Part shown: positions 4,898 through 12,809 of the stretch, piece by piece | How the letters are laid out: every line of letters begins with the position of its first letter | How positions within the stretch are numbered: the stretch's first letter is position 1 | Assembly: GCA_021161495.1 (NCBI GenBank) | Contig: JAGHAO010000216.1 | Coordinates: forward strand, 1-13,041 | DNA: 13,041 bases | Origin: Caldisericaceae bacterium | GTDB lineage: Bacteria > Caldisericota > Caldisericia > Caldisericales > Caldisericaceae | Reading direction: 5' to 3' | Translations under genes and position numbers: made by a program | Notes under the pieces: model-generated | What the model saw: the letters and a program-made list of their open reading frames with translations, nothing else | Told to the model about the DNA's origin: nothing | Databases searched by the model: none

Positions 4898-7771
4898 TTA
4901 TATATCAATAAATTTTCCGCGCATTGTCCGCTTGGTACCTGGTACCGGGAGGACATTTTTCAAATACATACCCGTGTAAGAACGCGGGTTCTCCGCAACT
5001 TCCTCCGGAGTTCCCGTTGCAATAACGTACCCACCCTTTTCTCCGCCTTCGGGACCGAGATCTATAATGTAATCGGCGGATTTTATAACATCGATATTGT
5101 GTTCTATCACGATCACCGTGTTTCCTTTTTCCACGAGCCTGTTCAGCACGTTAATCAATCTGTGAACATCGGCAAAATGCAAGCCTGTTGTGGGTTCGTC
5201 CAAGAAATAAATCGTTTTTCCTGTTCCTCTCTTTTGAAGTTCAGAGGCGAGTTTCACTCTCTGTGCTTCACCGCCGGAAAGTGTAAGTGCCGACTGGCCC
5301 AATTTTATGTATCCGAGTCCGACATCTTCAAGAAGTTCCAATTTCCTCTTTATCTGTGGAATATTTTCAAAAAATTTCAACGCTTCCGTAACAGTCATAT
5401 CGAGGACATCTGAAATGTTTTTCCCTTTATACGTGATTTCGAGCGTTTCTTTGTTATACCTCTTTCCTTTGCACACTTCACAAGGAACGTAAACATCGGG
5501 TAAAAACTGCATTTCCACCTTGATATACCCGTTTCCCTGACACGCCTCACACCTTCCGCCTTTTACATTGAAACTGAACCTCCCGGGACGGTACCCGCGA
5601 GCCTTTGACTCGGGAAGAGAGGCGAAGAGTTCACGTATCGGAGTAAAGACTCCCGTGTAAGTTGCGGGGTTTGAGCGCGGAGTCCTCCCTATGGGCGATT
5701 GGTCCACTATGACAACTTTGTCTATGTATTCCACGCCTTCCAAAGAATCGTAATCTCCGGGCCTTTCCTTCGAATGTGAGATTTCTTTTCTGAGCGCCTT
5801 CCAAAGCACATCCTGGATGAGGCTACTCTTCCCGGAACCCGAAACACCCGTTATGCATATAAACGTATGCAGGGGAAATTTCACCGTTATATTTTTCAAA
5901 TTATGTTCTCTTGCACCTTTTAAAATCAGATATTCGCCGTTTCCTTTTCTCCTCTTTTTCGGAATCGGAATTTTCAGTTCACCTTTGAGGTATTTGCCCG
6001 TAAGGGAGCGCTCTTCGTTCATAATGTCATTCACGCTTCCCGTTGCAACGATGTATCCTCCGTTTTCTCCCGCGCCGGGCCCCATATCCACAATGTAATC
6101 CGCAGTTCGAATTGTTTCTTCGTCGTGCTCTACTACCACGACGGTATTGCCAAGATCCCTCAGTTCGACAAGTGTTTTGAGGAGTTTCTCGTTGTCGCGC
6201 GGATGCAAACCGATGGAAGGTTCGTCAAGTACGTAAAGGACGCCCACGAGTTTTGAGCCTACCTGCGTTGCAAGGCGAATCCTCTGCGCTTCTCCGCCTG
6301 CAAGTGTTGCGGATTCCCTGTTGAGAGTGAGGTAACCAAGCCCTACATCGAGTAAAAATTTGAGCCTATTTGTGATCTCCTTCAATATCTGTCTCGAAAT
6401 CGCTTTTTCTTTTTCCGTTAATTTCAAAGGCAAATTCTTGAAAAATTCGTATTCTTTTTCCACGGAAAGTGCCGTGATTTCCGCAATGTTTTTTCCTTCT
6501 ACCGTAACTGAAAGCGCTTCCCTTTTAAGCCTCGCCCCGTGGCACACCGGGCATTCCACCTTCCGCATAAATTTTTCATATTCTTCACGCATCGAATCGG
6601 AATCTGTCTCGGAATACCTTCGCATAAGCAGAGGGATTACTCCTTCAAACCTCACTTTAAATTCGTATTCTCTGCCTTCCTTATTTGTAAAATGCACGGG
6701 GACGCGTTTGTTAGTCCCGTAAAGGATTATGTTCAATTCACGCTCGGTAAAATCCTTCAAAGGTTTGAAAATGTCGATTTTATACTCACGCGCGGCGTCG
6801 AGAATCACGTTGTATGAAAATGTGTCCATTCCCCTGAAACCGGGAATTTTGATTGCACGTTCCGCAAGGGACTTGTTCCAATCGGAAATTATGAGATCGG
6901 GATCGGGTTCTATCTTAAACCCCAAGCCTCCGCATTCGGGACAAGCACCGTAAGGGCTGTTAAAAGAGAAGAGCCTGGGTTCTATTTCTTCCATGCTGAA
7001 ACCACATTTCGGGCAGGCAAGTTTTTCGGAGAACAGATATTCTTCTTCGTCCTCGCGAATAAAAATTTTTACGATTCCCTCGCCCTCTTTCAAGGCAAGC
7101 TCAACGGAGTCCGCTATACGGGAACGCTCGTCTTTCGAAACTCTGACTCTGTCCACGACAAGGTCTATTTCGTGCTTCCTGTTTTTATCTAAGTTTATAT
7201 TTTCATCAAGCGTGTATGTAATCCCGTCTGCCTTCACGCGTACGTAACCTCTTTTCCTCAATTTTTCAAAAAGAGATTTGTATTCCCCTTTTCTGCCTCG
7301 CACGAGAGGAGCGAGAATTTCAACTTTTTTCCCGTCCGCAATATCGAAAATTTTTTCAATAATCTCATCGGGAGTTTGCCTCTTTATCTCCGTTCCGTCG
7401 TAAGGGCAATGCGGGACACCTATTCTCGCAAACAGAAGCCTCAAATAATCGTAAATTTCCGTCATCGTTCCTACGGTGGAGCGCGGATTTTTACTCCCGC
7501 TCTTCTGGTCAATCGCAATTGCCGGAGACAGGCCCTCTATGTAATCAACGTCCGGTTTCTGAAGTACTCCTATAAACTGCCTTGCATAGGAAGAAAGAGA
7601 TTCCACGTACCTTCTCTGCCCCTCCGCATAAAGTGTGTCGAATGCAAGCGAAGATTTGCCCGAACCGGAAACTCCGGTAATCACAACGAGTTTTCCTCTT
7701 GGTATATGAAGTGAAATGTTTTTTAAGTTGTGGACGCGCGCGCCCTTTATATATATTTCTTTACTGCCCAT
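4898..7771 (-). CDS. uvrA: UvrABC system protein A (excision repair damage sensor)
   Basis: UvrA is the dimeric ABC-type ATPase that finds bulky DNA lesions and loads UvrB. The 957 residues carry the full layout. There are two Walker A motifs, GVSGSGKSS at 33-41 and 643-650, and two Walker B/D-loop regions, VLDEPSIGLHPRD (514-526) and FLDEPTTGLHFAD (857-869). Two zinc modules follow the CxxC...CxxC plan: C253/C256/C277/C280 and C741/C744/C764/C767. CPVC (407-410) is also present. The signature motifs are LAGGEAQRI (490-498, with Ala where LSGGE is usual) and LSGGEAQRV (831-839). The tail after MYLKNVL is unusual: residues 940-957 come from a palindromic repeat and read-through to a TAA. The ATG is preceded by AAAGGAAG. 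The gene overlaps the upstream membrane protein gene by 11 bp. Confidence 0.97.
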   Translation of the reverse strand: MGSKEIYIKGARVHNLKNISLHIPRGKLVVITGVSGSGKSSLAFDTLYAEGQRRYVESLSSYARQFIGVLQKPDVDYIEGLSPAIAIDQKSGSKNPRSTVGTMTEIYDYLRLLFARIGVPHCPYDGTEIKRQTPDEIIEKIFDIADGKKVEILAPLVRGRKGEYKSLFEKLRKRGYVRVKADGITYTLDENINLDKNRKHEIDLVVDRVRVSKDERSRIADSVELALKEGEGIVKIFIREDEEEYLFSEKLACPKCGFSMEEIEPRLFSFNSPYGACPECGGLGFKIEPDPDLIISDWNKSLAERAIKIPGFRGMDTFSYNVILDAAREYKIDIFKPLKDFTERELNIILYGTNKRVPVHFTNKEGREYEFKVRFEGVIPLLMRRYSETDSDSMREEYEKFMRKVECPVCHGARLKREALSVTVEGKNIAEITALSVEKEYEFFKNLPLKLTEKEKAISRQILKEITNRLKFLLDVGLGYLTLNRESATLAGGEAQRIRLATQVGSKLVGVLYVLDEPSIGLHPRDNEKLLKTLVELRDLGNTVVVVEHDEETIRTADYIVDMGPGAGENGGYIVATGSVNDIMNEERSLTGKYLKGELKIPIPKKRRKGNGEYLILKGAREHNLKNITVKFPLHTFICITGVSGSGKSSLIQDVLWKALRKEISHSKERPGDYDSLEGVEYIDKVVIVDQSPIGRTPRSNPATYTGVFTPIRELFASLPESKARGYRPGRFSFNVKGGRCEACQGNGYIKVEMQFLPDVYVPCEVCKGKRYNKETLEITYKGKNISDVLDMTVTEALKFFENIPQIKRKLELLEDVGLGYIKLGQSALTLSGGEAQRVKLASELQKRGTGKTIYFLDEPTTGLHFADVHRLINVLNRLVEKGNTVIVIEHNIDVIKSADYIIDLGPEGGEKGGYVIATGTPEEVAENPRSYTGMYLKNVLPVPGTKRTMRGKFIDI
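4925..4955. repeat. Palindromic repeat, copy 2 (inside the uvrA 3' end)
   Basis: This is a 31-bp dyad with TGTCC and GGACA arms flanking two GGTACC sites. Copy 1 lies 76 bp to the left. Read on the minus strand it encodes UvrA residues 940-949 (VLPVPGTKRT), just past the point where UvrA proteins normally end, so it appears to have inserted at or near the old stop codon and extended the protein. Confidence 0.8.
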
Positions 7772-8651
7772 CTTCCTTTGCCTTTACGGACATCACGATA
7801 AAATACGCTGGAAAAACGTAATAAGTTACTGCGGAAAAAAGCACAATTGCCCATTTGGAAGCAACGTAAACGGCATACGAACTTGTTCCGTATCCCGTTT
7901 GGTAGATCCCGAACGGGAGTATGTAAACGATGAATACAACCAATGCGGAAAAGAAAAGTACCAAAAAGAAGCGCCGAAATGCATACGAGAAAGACTTTAT
8001 GAGGCGTTTCCAAAATTCGCCCGACGAAACGAAATACGGAGAAAATGCAAACAGAAAATACACGGCAAGATAGAACACAAATTGATAAAAGATTATAAGG
8101 CTTGTGTTGAGGTGTGCCTGATTACGCACGATGATCGGAGAAAGAACGAAGAGGTAAACCGCAGTGAATGTAAAATTAAAAATGAGCAGCGCATAAAACG
8201 GTTTTTCTTTGTCTTCGGAGACAATTTTAGATATTTGAAGCGATGCGATAAGCACGGGGATATAGGAGATATTTAAAAACGCCATTATTTCAAGCCAGGG
8301 CAGAGACGAATTGAGTTTTGGGAGTTTCCCCGGAAAAGCGGAGGCTCCTATGTAAAACCACTTCAACATATATTTTAGTGTCACGATTAAAATTAGAACT
8401 GAAAAAGGCGTAAAAAGAGAACGTCGTAACTCCGGAGTTTCAACGGCATATATAGCGGCGAGAAAACCTACAAGCACAAGATACTCTATGAAAACGGCAA
8501 GCACATTCCCCGCCTGAGGGGAAGAAGCGGTTTTCTGCAAAAAAGCGGACAGTTTCCTTAAAAACAGCCCGTTGATTATTGCGTATATAACGGCTATTGC
8601 AACTTCTGTTAAAAATCGTTTATCAAAAAGTCGTTTGCGTAATTCGTTCAT
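7761..8651 (-). CDS. Multi-spanning membrane protein of unknown function
   Basis: I do not recognise the family. The 296 residues contain about eight hydrophobic segments (roughly 14-32, 50-69, 80-98, 120-142, 151-172, 183-206, 226-248 and 262-287). A short basic N-terminus (MNELRKRLFDKR) and a charged C-terminus (VKAKEDGQ) suggest both may be cytoplasmic. No catalytic motif, ATPase or conserved His/Asp cluster stands out. Aromatic-rich helices (YQFVFYLAVYFLFAFSPYF, 188-206) are notable. The start ATG at 8651 is supported by GGAGGT at 8658-8663 on the minus strand. It appears to be the first gene of the operon running into uvrA, with an 11-bp overlap, and has a TATAAT upstream. Confidence 0.8.
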   Translation of the reverse strand: MNELRKRLFDKRFLTEVAIAVIYAIINGLFLRKLSAFLQKTASSPQAGNVLAVFIEYLVLVGFLAAIYAVETPELRRSLFTPFSVLILIVTLKYMLKWFYIGASAFPGKLPKLNSSLPWLEIMAFLNISYIPVLIASLQISKIVSEDKEKPFYALLIFNFTFTAVYLFVLSPIIVRNQAHLNTSLIIFYQFVFYLAVYFLFAFSPYFVSSGEFWKRLIKSFSYAFRRFFLVLFFSALVVFIVYILPFGIYQTGYGTSSYAVYVASKWAIVLFSAVTYYVFPAYFIVMSVKAKEDGQ

Positions 8652-8657
8652 TTATTT

Positions 8658-8684
8658 ACCTCCGTAATTTTTTTTTACATTATA
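8658..8684 (-). promoter_or_regulatory. Promoter -10 and ribosome binding site for the membrane protein-uvrA operon
   Basis: On the minus strand, TATAAT (8684-8679) lies 27 bases before the ATG and GGAGGT (8663-8658) 6 bases before it. No strong -35 box is visible at 16-18 bp spacing; the region is T/A-rich. The rest of the divergent gap (8652-8842) is AT-rich and contains the MATE promoter on the other strand. Confidence 0.6.
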
Positions 8685-8825
8685 CAACAAAGAAGTTTTT
8701 TTACACTTTCGCAGGTGAGTTATTACGAGATAGTGCTCTGAGAATGATTGTAACAAAAAATCTGCAACTGCGTTCCGTTTTAAGTTATAAATATATAAAA
8801 TTTTATAGATTAAAAATCAATTTTA

Positions 8826-8834
8826 TGATATAAT
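8826..8834 (+). promoter_or_regulatory. Extended -10 promoter of the MATE gene (near-leaderless mRNA)
   Basis: TGATATAAT is a perfect extended -10 box (TG, one base, TATAAT). It ends 8 bases before the ATG at 8843, so transcription should start within one or two bases of the start codon. No Shine-Dalgarno sequence lies between. No clear -35 box is seen, which extended -10 promoters can do without. Confidence 0.65.
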
Positions 8835-8842
8835 GCCTTGCT

Positions 8843-10255
8843 ATGGAAAAAATACGCTATTGGATAAAGGTATTTAAGAGAAAGCCGGATCTTTTGAACG
8901 GTAACATTCTGGAAGAGCTCTTAATCTTGGGGCTTCCCGTGATGGTCGCAAACCTTGTTCAAACACTTTATAACTTAGTTGATGCATTCTGGCTGGGAAA
9001 AGTCGGCAAAGCGGCGCTCTCCGCGCCCACGATTGCTTTTAACGTTATTTTTGTTGTTATTGCATTTTCTACGGGCGTATCAGTGGGCGGATCGACACTT
9101 GTCGCACAATACACCGGAGCGAAAATGGAAAAGGAGGCGGCGAAATCCGCCGGGACAACAATCACGATGATGCTTGCGCTGGGCGTATTGTTTGCAATAA
9201 TCGGATATTTAGTTACCCCGCCCGTGCTAAAACTCCTCCACACTCCGGAAGATGCTTATATTCCCACAATGCAGTATATGAGGGTGATATTCTTAGGGCT
9301 TCCCTTTATGTTCGGATATATGAGTTTTCAGGGAATTGTGCAAGGACGCGGGAACACCGTGACGCCAATGAAAATAATCACGTTTTCTCTTCTTCTCAAT
9401 GCCGTGCTTGACCCATTGCTTATCTTCGGGATAGGTTTTCCCAAAATGGGCGTAACGGGTGCGGCACTTGCAACGGACCTTGCAAGAGTGCTTGCCCTGT
9501 ATTTAGGTTTCAGGTATCTCTTCTCTGAGAAAAGTGAGATAAGGCTCACAATAAAAGACTTAGGGATAGATTGGAAGATTGTCGGAAAAATTTTTAAAAT
9601 CGGGCTTCCTCTTTCAATTGGGCAAATGGCGACTTCTCTCGGTTTCACTTTGCTTATAAGTATTGTAAATTTGTTTGGCTCTGCCGTGGTAAGCGCATTC
9701 GGCGTAGGGAACAGAATCATATCTCTCCTCAATATGCCTGCAATGGGATTCTCGCAGGCAGCAACCGTGATGGTCGGGCAAAACCTCGGGGCGGACAATG
9801 TGGAAAGAGCGGAGCAAACTGTGTGGACAACGGCGAAAGTCATAGCGATTGTCCTTTTTTCGGGCGCGACGCTGACATTCCTGTTCGGCGGTTACATTGT
9901 AAAATTCTTCATCAACGATCCGGAAGTGATAAAAGTAGGAACGAACTTGTTCAGGATCGCTTCTTATTCCGTCCCGTTTTTCGGGATTATGTTTGCGTTT
10001 AATGCGGCTTTCAGCGGTTCTGGGCACACAACGCCCATACTCGTTTTGAACACAACAAGGCTTTGGGGAATTAGAATTCCCGTTGCATATTACCTTGCAC
10101 TGAAAATGAAAATGGGGCCGAACGGAATATTTTACGCAATGGTCGTAAGCAACGTGATAATCGCGGCAGCCGCATATCTATGGTTTAGAAAAGGTACATG
10201 GAAAAAGAAAATAATTTCAAAGCGGAAGATTCCCGTGCAAAATGGGGCGGGATAA
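8843..10255 (+). CDS. MATE-family multidrug/toxin efflux transporter
   Basis: The 470 residues have about 12 membrane segments in two homologous MatE halves. The first half begins ILEELLILGLPVMVANLVQTLYNLVDAFWLGKVGKAALSA (about 22-61, in short segments), the usual family opening with the conserved Asp and Gly residues. The second half opens with FKIGLPLSIGQMATSLGFTLL (from about 252) and has VSAFGVGNRI followed by GFSQAATVMVGQNLGA, a family hallmark. MATE proteins export cationic compounds in exchange for Na+ or H+; the ion and substrate cannot be read here. The C-terminus is basic. The ATG at 8843 keeps the full first helix. There is no ribosome binding site, and the promoter sits almost on the start codon. 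The gene is divergent from the uvrA operon and convergent with liv. Confidence 0.93.
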   Translation: MEKIRYWIKVFKRKPDLLNGNILEELLILGLPVMVANLVQTLYNLVDAFWLGKVGKAALSAPTIAFNVIFVVIAFSTGVSVGGSTLVAQYTGAKMEKEAAKSAGTTITMMLALGVLFAIIGYLVTPPVLKLLHTPEDAYIPTMQYMRVIFLGLPFMFGYMSFQGIVQGRGNTVTPMKIITFSLLLNAVLDPLLIFGIGFPKMGVTGAALATDLARVLALYLGFRYLFSEKSEIRLTIKDLGIDWKIVGKIFKIGLPLSIGQMATSLGFTLLISIVNLFGSAVVSAFGVGNRIISLLNMPAMGFSQAATVMVGQNLGADNVERAEQTVWTTAKVIAIVLFSGATLTFLFGGYIVKFFINDPEVIKVGTNLFRIASYSVPFFGIMFAFNAAFSGSGHTTPILVLNTTRLWGIRIPVAYYLALKMKMGPNGIFYAMVVSNVIIAAAAYLWFRKGTWKKKIISKRKIPVQNGAG

Positions 10256-10262
10256 CCCGCCC
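10245..10262. terminator. GC-rich hairpin between the convergent MATE and livF genes
   Basis: GGGCGGG (10245-10251) pairs perfectly with CCCGCCC (10256-10262) across the loop ATAA, which contains the MATE stop codon. The plus strand continues with GCAAGTTTTGTTA, a modest T-run; the minus strand continues with a shorter CATTTTGC. It is likely a shared, possibly bidirectional terminator in an 17-bp intergenic gap. Confidence 0.7.
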
Positions 10263-10272
10263 GCAAGTTTTG

Positions 10273-10977
10273 TTATGCACCTAAGTATGCTTCTTTGACT
10301 TTGGGATTTTCCAAAATTTCTTTGGCAGGGCCCTCCATCGTGATTTCACCTACTTCCAAAACGTATGCGTAATCTGCAAGTTGAAGTGCCATCTCCGCAT
10401 TCTGCTCGACAAGGAGAATCGTTTTGCCTTCTTCGTTAATCTGTTTTAAAACTTTGAATATTTCCTCGACGAGCATCGGGGCAAGCCCCATCGAAGGTTC
10501 GTCGAGCAATATGAGTTGTGACTCCGTCATAAGCGCCCTGCCCACGGCAAGCATCTGTTGTTCTCCCCCGGAAAGCGTTCCGCCCATTTGTTTCTGTCTC
10601 TCCTTTAACCGCGGGAACAGTTCAAACACCTGCTCCAACTTTTCTTTCTTAAGTTTCGGGTCTCTCAGCGTCCAAGCGCCTAATTCCAGATTTTCCCGCA
10701 CGGTAAGGTCGGGGAAAATTCTCCTTCCTTCGGGTACATGGGTAATTCCCATCTGAACAATTTTGTGTGCCGGAATATTCGTAATTTCGTCGCCCATAAA
10801 ATAGATGTGCCCTTCCTGTGCCTTGATAAGCCCGGAAATCGTCCTGAGCGTCGTCGTCTTACCGGCGCCGTTCGCGCCGATAAGTGTTACAATTGTTCCG
10901 GGTTTGACGGTAAAGGAAATTCCTTTTAATGCTTTTATTGCTCCGTATGATACGATAAGGTTTTTAACTTCAAGCAT
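10273..10977 (-). CDS. livF: Branched-chain amino acid ABC transporter ATPase LivF
   Basis: This is one of the two ATPases of the high-affinity Leu/Ile/Val importer, acting at the inner face of the membrane. The 234 residues show Walker A GANGAGKTT (34-42), the LivF-typical THVPEGRRIFPDLTVRENLELGA, the signature LSGGEQQMLAVGRAL, Walker B LILLDEPSMGLAP and the switch histidine position replaced in the family pattern LLVEQN. The ATG at 10977 is preceded by GGAGG (10985-10989) at 7-base spacing, so the in-frame TTG at 10992 is not needed. The start overlaps the livG stop by 8 bp. It is the last gene of the operon. A Liv-like system for another amide or urea substrate cannot be excluded from the ATPase alone. 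Confidence 0.95.
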   Translation of the reverse strand: MLEVKNLIVSYGAIKALKGISFTVKPGTIVTLIGANGAGKTTTLRTISGLIKAQEGHIYFMGDEITNIPAHKIVQMGITHVPEGRRIFPDLTVRENLELGAWTLRDPKLKKEKLEQVFELFPRLKERQKQMGGTLSGGEQQMLAVGRALMTESQLILLDEPSMGLAPMLVEEIFKVLKQINEEGKTILLVEQNAEMALQLADYAYVLEVGEITMEGPAKEILENPKVKEAYLGA

Positions 10978-11773
10978 GTTGTTTCCTCCCAAGATACGCT
11001 TCTATGACACGCGGATTGTTGCTTACTTCTTCCGGCGTCCCTTCGGCAATCGTTTCCCCGAAGTCCATAACTTTTATCCTCTCGCAGATATTCATAACGA
11101 ATTTCATATGGTGCTCTATGAGGAAAATTGTAAGGTTGAATTCTTTTTTAATCCAGCGAATCATCTCCAAAAGTTCCATTGTCTCCTTGGGGTTCATTCC
11201 TGCAGCGGGTTCGTCCAAAAGAAGAAGCGTCGGATGCGTCGCAAGTGCGCGTGCGATCTCAAGCCTCCTGAGTTCTCCGTAAGGCAAAGCCTTTGCCAGC
11301 GTATACGCTCTGCTGTGGAGGTTGAACATTTTCAAAAGACTCATTGCTTCTTCTTTTATTTTTTTCTCTTCGCTCCGGAATTTTGCATTTCTTACAATTG
11401 AATCGTATAATCCGTATCTTACTCTGAAATGCCCTGCAATTCTAATATTGTCAAGCACGGTTAAGTTTGGAAAAACGCGCAAATTCTGGAATGTTCTTGC
11501 GATCCCTTTCGCAACGATTGTGTGCGGCTTGTATTTTGTAATATCTTCGAGGTAAAAATCACCGTTTGTTTTTTTCTGCCTGAGGTAAATTTTCCCCTCC
11601 GTAGGAATGTAAACGCCTGTGATGAGGTTGAAAATCGTTGTCTTTCCTGCGCCATTCGGGCCGATAAGCCCCCAGATAACGCCTTCGGGAAGTTCCATAT
11701 GAAAATCGTGCACTGCCCGGAGCCCGCCGAAGTAATGAGTGACGTGGTCGATTTTAAGCACCGTGTTTTGCAT
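10970..11773 (-). CDS. livG: Branched-chain amino acid ABC transporter ATPase LivG
   Basis: This is the second ATPase of the Liv importer and pairs with LivF. The 267 residues carry Walker A GPNGAGKTT (38-46), the LivG-type insert between Walker A and signature (ARTFQNLRVFPNLTVLDN), a signature in the form LPYGELRRLEIARAL, Walker B LLLLDEPAAGMNPKET, and the switch LIEHHMKFVM with its His. Two ATGs are close together. GGAGG at 11780-11784 touches the one at 11779 but sits 6 bases before the one at 11773, so the latter is preferred. The gene overlaps the livM 3' end by about 20 bp, which implies coupled translation. Confidence 0.95.
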   Translation of the reverse strand: MQNTVLKIDHVTHYFGGLRAVHDFHMELPEGVIWGLIGPNGAGKTTIFNLITGVYIPTEGKIYLRQKKTNGDFYLEDITKYKPHTIVAKGIARTFQNLRVFPNLTVLDNIRIAGHFRVRYGLYDSIVRNAKFRSEEKKIKEEAMSLLKMFNLHSRAYTLAKALPYGELRRLEIARALATHPTLLLLDEPAAGMNPKETMELLEMIRWIKKEFNLTIFLIEHHMKFVMNICERIKVMDFGETIAEGTPEEVSNNPRVIEAYLGRKQHA

Positions 11774-12809
11774 TTTCATCCTCCTCTTCCGGAATCAGGA
11801 CGGAAAACTCTTTGTCTCCCATAAGCCCGTTCGTTTTGTAAAGCATCGTTGCAACCAAAAGCACGGAGAAAATCACCATTCTCCACTCCGGGCCTACGCG
11901 GAACGGTGTAAATGCGTCGATTCTATTGAGCATAAAACGCAGTCCTTCGGAAAGGAATGTAATACCAACTGCTGCAACGATGGAACCGCTTATGCTTCCG
12001 ATACCTCCGATGTAAACCATTATCAATACGTATATCGTTGCCATAAAACCGAATTGGAGCGGATTGATGTATTGGATAAGGTGTGCAAGCAAAGCGCCTC
12101 CGACACCTGCAAAAAACGCACCGATCGTAAAGCCCATAACTTTGTAATAAGTCGTGTGCACACCGACGAGTTCGGATGCAACTTCATCCTCCCTTATCGA
12201 CAAAAATGCCCTTCCTATGGAAGAGTAAATGACATTTCTCATAATTATCACCGAAATAAGAGTAACAATTGTAACCAACGTGAAGTTCGAAAAGTTAGGT
12301 ATTCCGGGAATTCCTCTCGGGCCACCTACGAATTTTATCGCGTTGAACGTGACGCGGATTATTTCTCCGAAGGCGAGCGTAACAATCGCGAGATAGTCGC
12401 CCCTGAGCCTCAACGTGGGAAGTCCGATAAGGAAGCCCACAAGCGCCGCAACAATTCCGCCCAGAATCATCGAGCCTATGAATATGAGATACGGAACAAA
12501 TCCGTGAGAAGGAAACTTAAAAAGAATCGTTGTGATTGTCGAGGACGTGTAGGCGCCCACCGCGGCAAATCCCATATGTCCGATGGAAAACTGCCCGGTG
12601 AATCCGTTAATGAGGTTTAAACTCACCGTTAAAATGATATAAATAAGGGAAACGTTAATAACGTGCATCCAATAGTTGTTCAATATCCCGAATTTGTTGA
12701 GGGGGTATAAAACAAGCCAGAAGATAAATGTTCCGGTGATTAGTTTTCCGTTTCTGCTTTTGAAAAATCGGATCATCTTTTGCGTAATATTTCTTTTTTT
12801 CTTGCTCAT
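11754..12809 (-). CDS. livM: Branched-chain amino acid ABC transporter permease LivM
   Basis: The 351 residues form the larger of the two channel subunits. A basic N-terminus (MSKKKRNITQK) precedes about ten hydrophobic segments. The LivM hallmark NGFTGQFSIGHMGFAAVGAYTSS lies near 66-88. GRAFLSIREDEVASELVGV (about 214-232) is the cytoplasmic coupling segment that contacts the ATPases. GFTIGAFFAGVGGALLAH and ILIMVYIGGIGSISGSIVAA follow in the usual order. The start ATG overlaps the livH TGA as ATGA (12806-12809), the standard sign of coupled translation. The C-terminus ends in an acidic tail (EEEDEN). Confidence 0.95.
   Translation of the reverse strand: MSKKKRNITQKMIRFFKSRNGKLITGTFIFWLVLYPLNKFGILNNYWMHVINVSLIYIILTVSLNLINGFTGQFSIGHMGFAAVGAYTSSTITTILFKFPSHGFVPYLIFIGSMILGGIVAALVGFLIGLPTLRLRGDYLAIVTLAFGEIIRVTFNAIKFVGGPRGIPGIPNFSNFTLVTIVTLISVIIMRNVIYSSIGRAFLSIREDEVASELVGVHTTYYKVMGFTIGAFFAGVGGALLAHLIQYINPLQFGFMATIYVLIMVYIGGIGSISGSIVAAVGITFLSEGLRFMLNRIDAFTPFRVGPEWRMVIFSVLLVATMLYKTNGLMGDKEFSVLIPEEEDENAKHGA

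Noticed and set aside
7716..8276. Plus-strand 186-residue open frame
   Set aside because: It runs opposite the membrane protein and uvrA start, has no ribosome binding site and shows no domain; it is a shadow.
10978..10992. Upstream TTG start for livF
   Set aside because: GGAGG at 10985-10989 lies inside this extension and is ideally spaced for the ATG at 10977.
11739..12620. Plus-strand 293-residue open frame
   Set aside because: It is antisense to livM, whose hallmark motifs and coupled start are clear; its Cys/His/Arg-rich composition is typical of a shadow frame.
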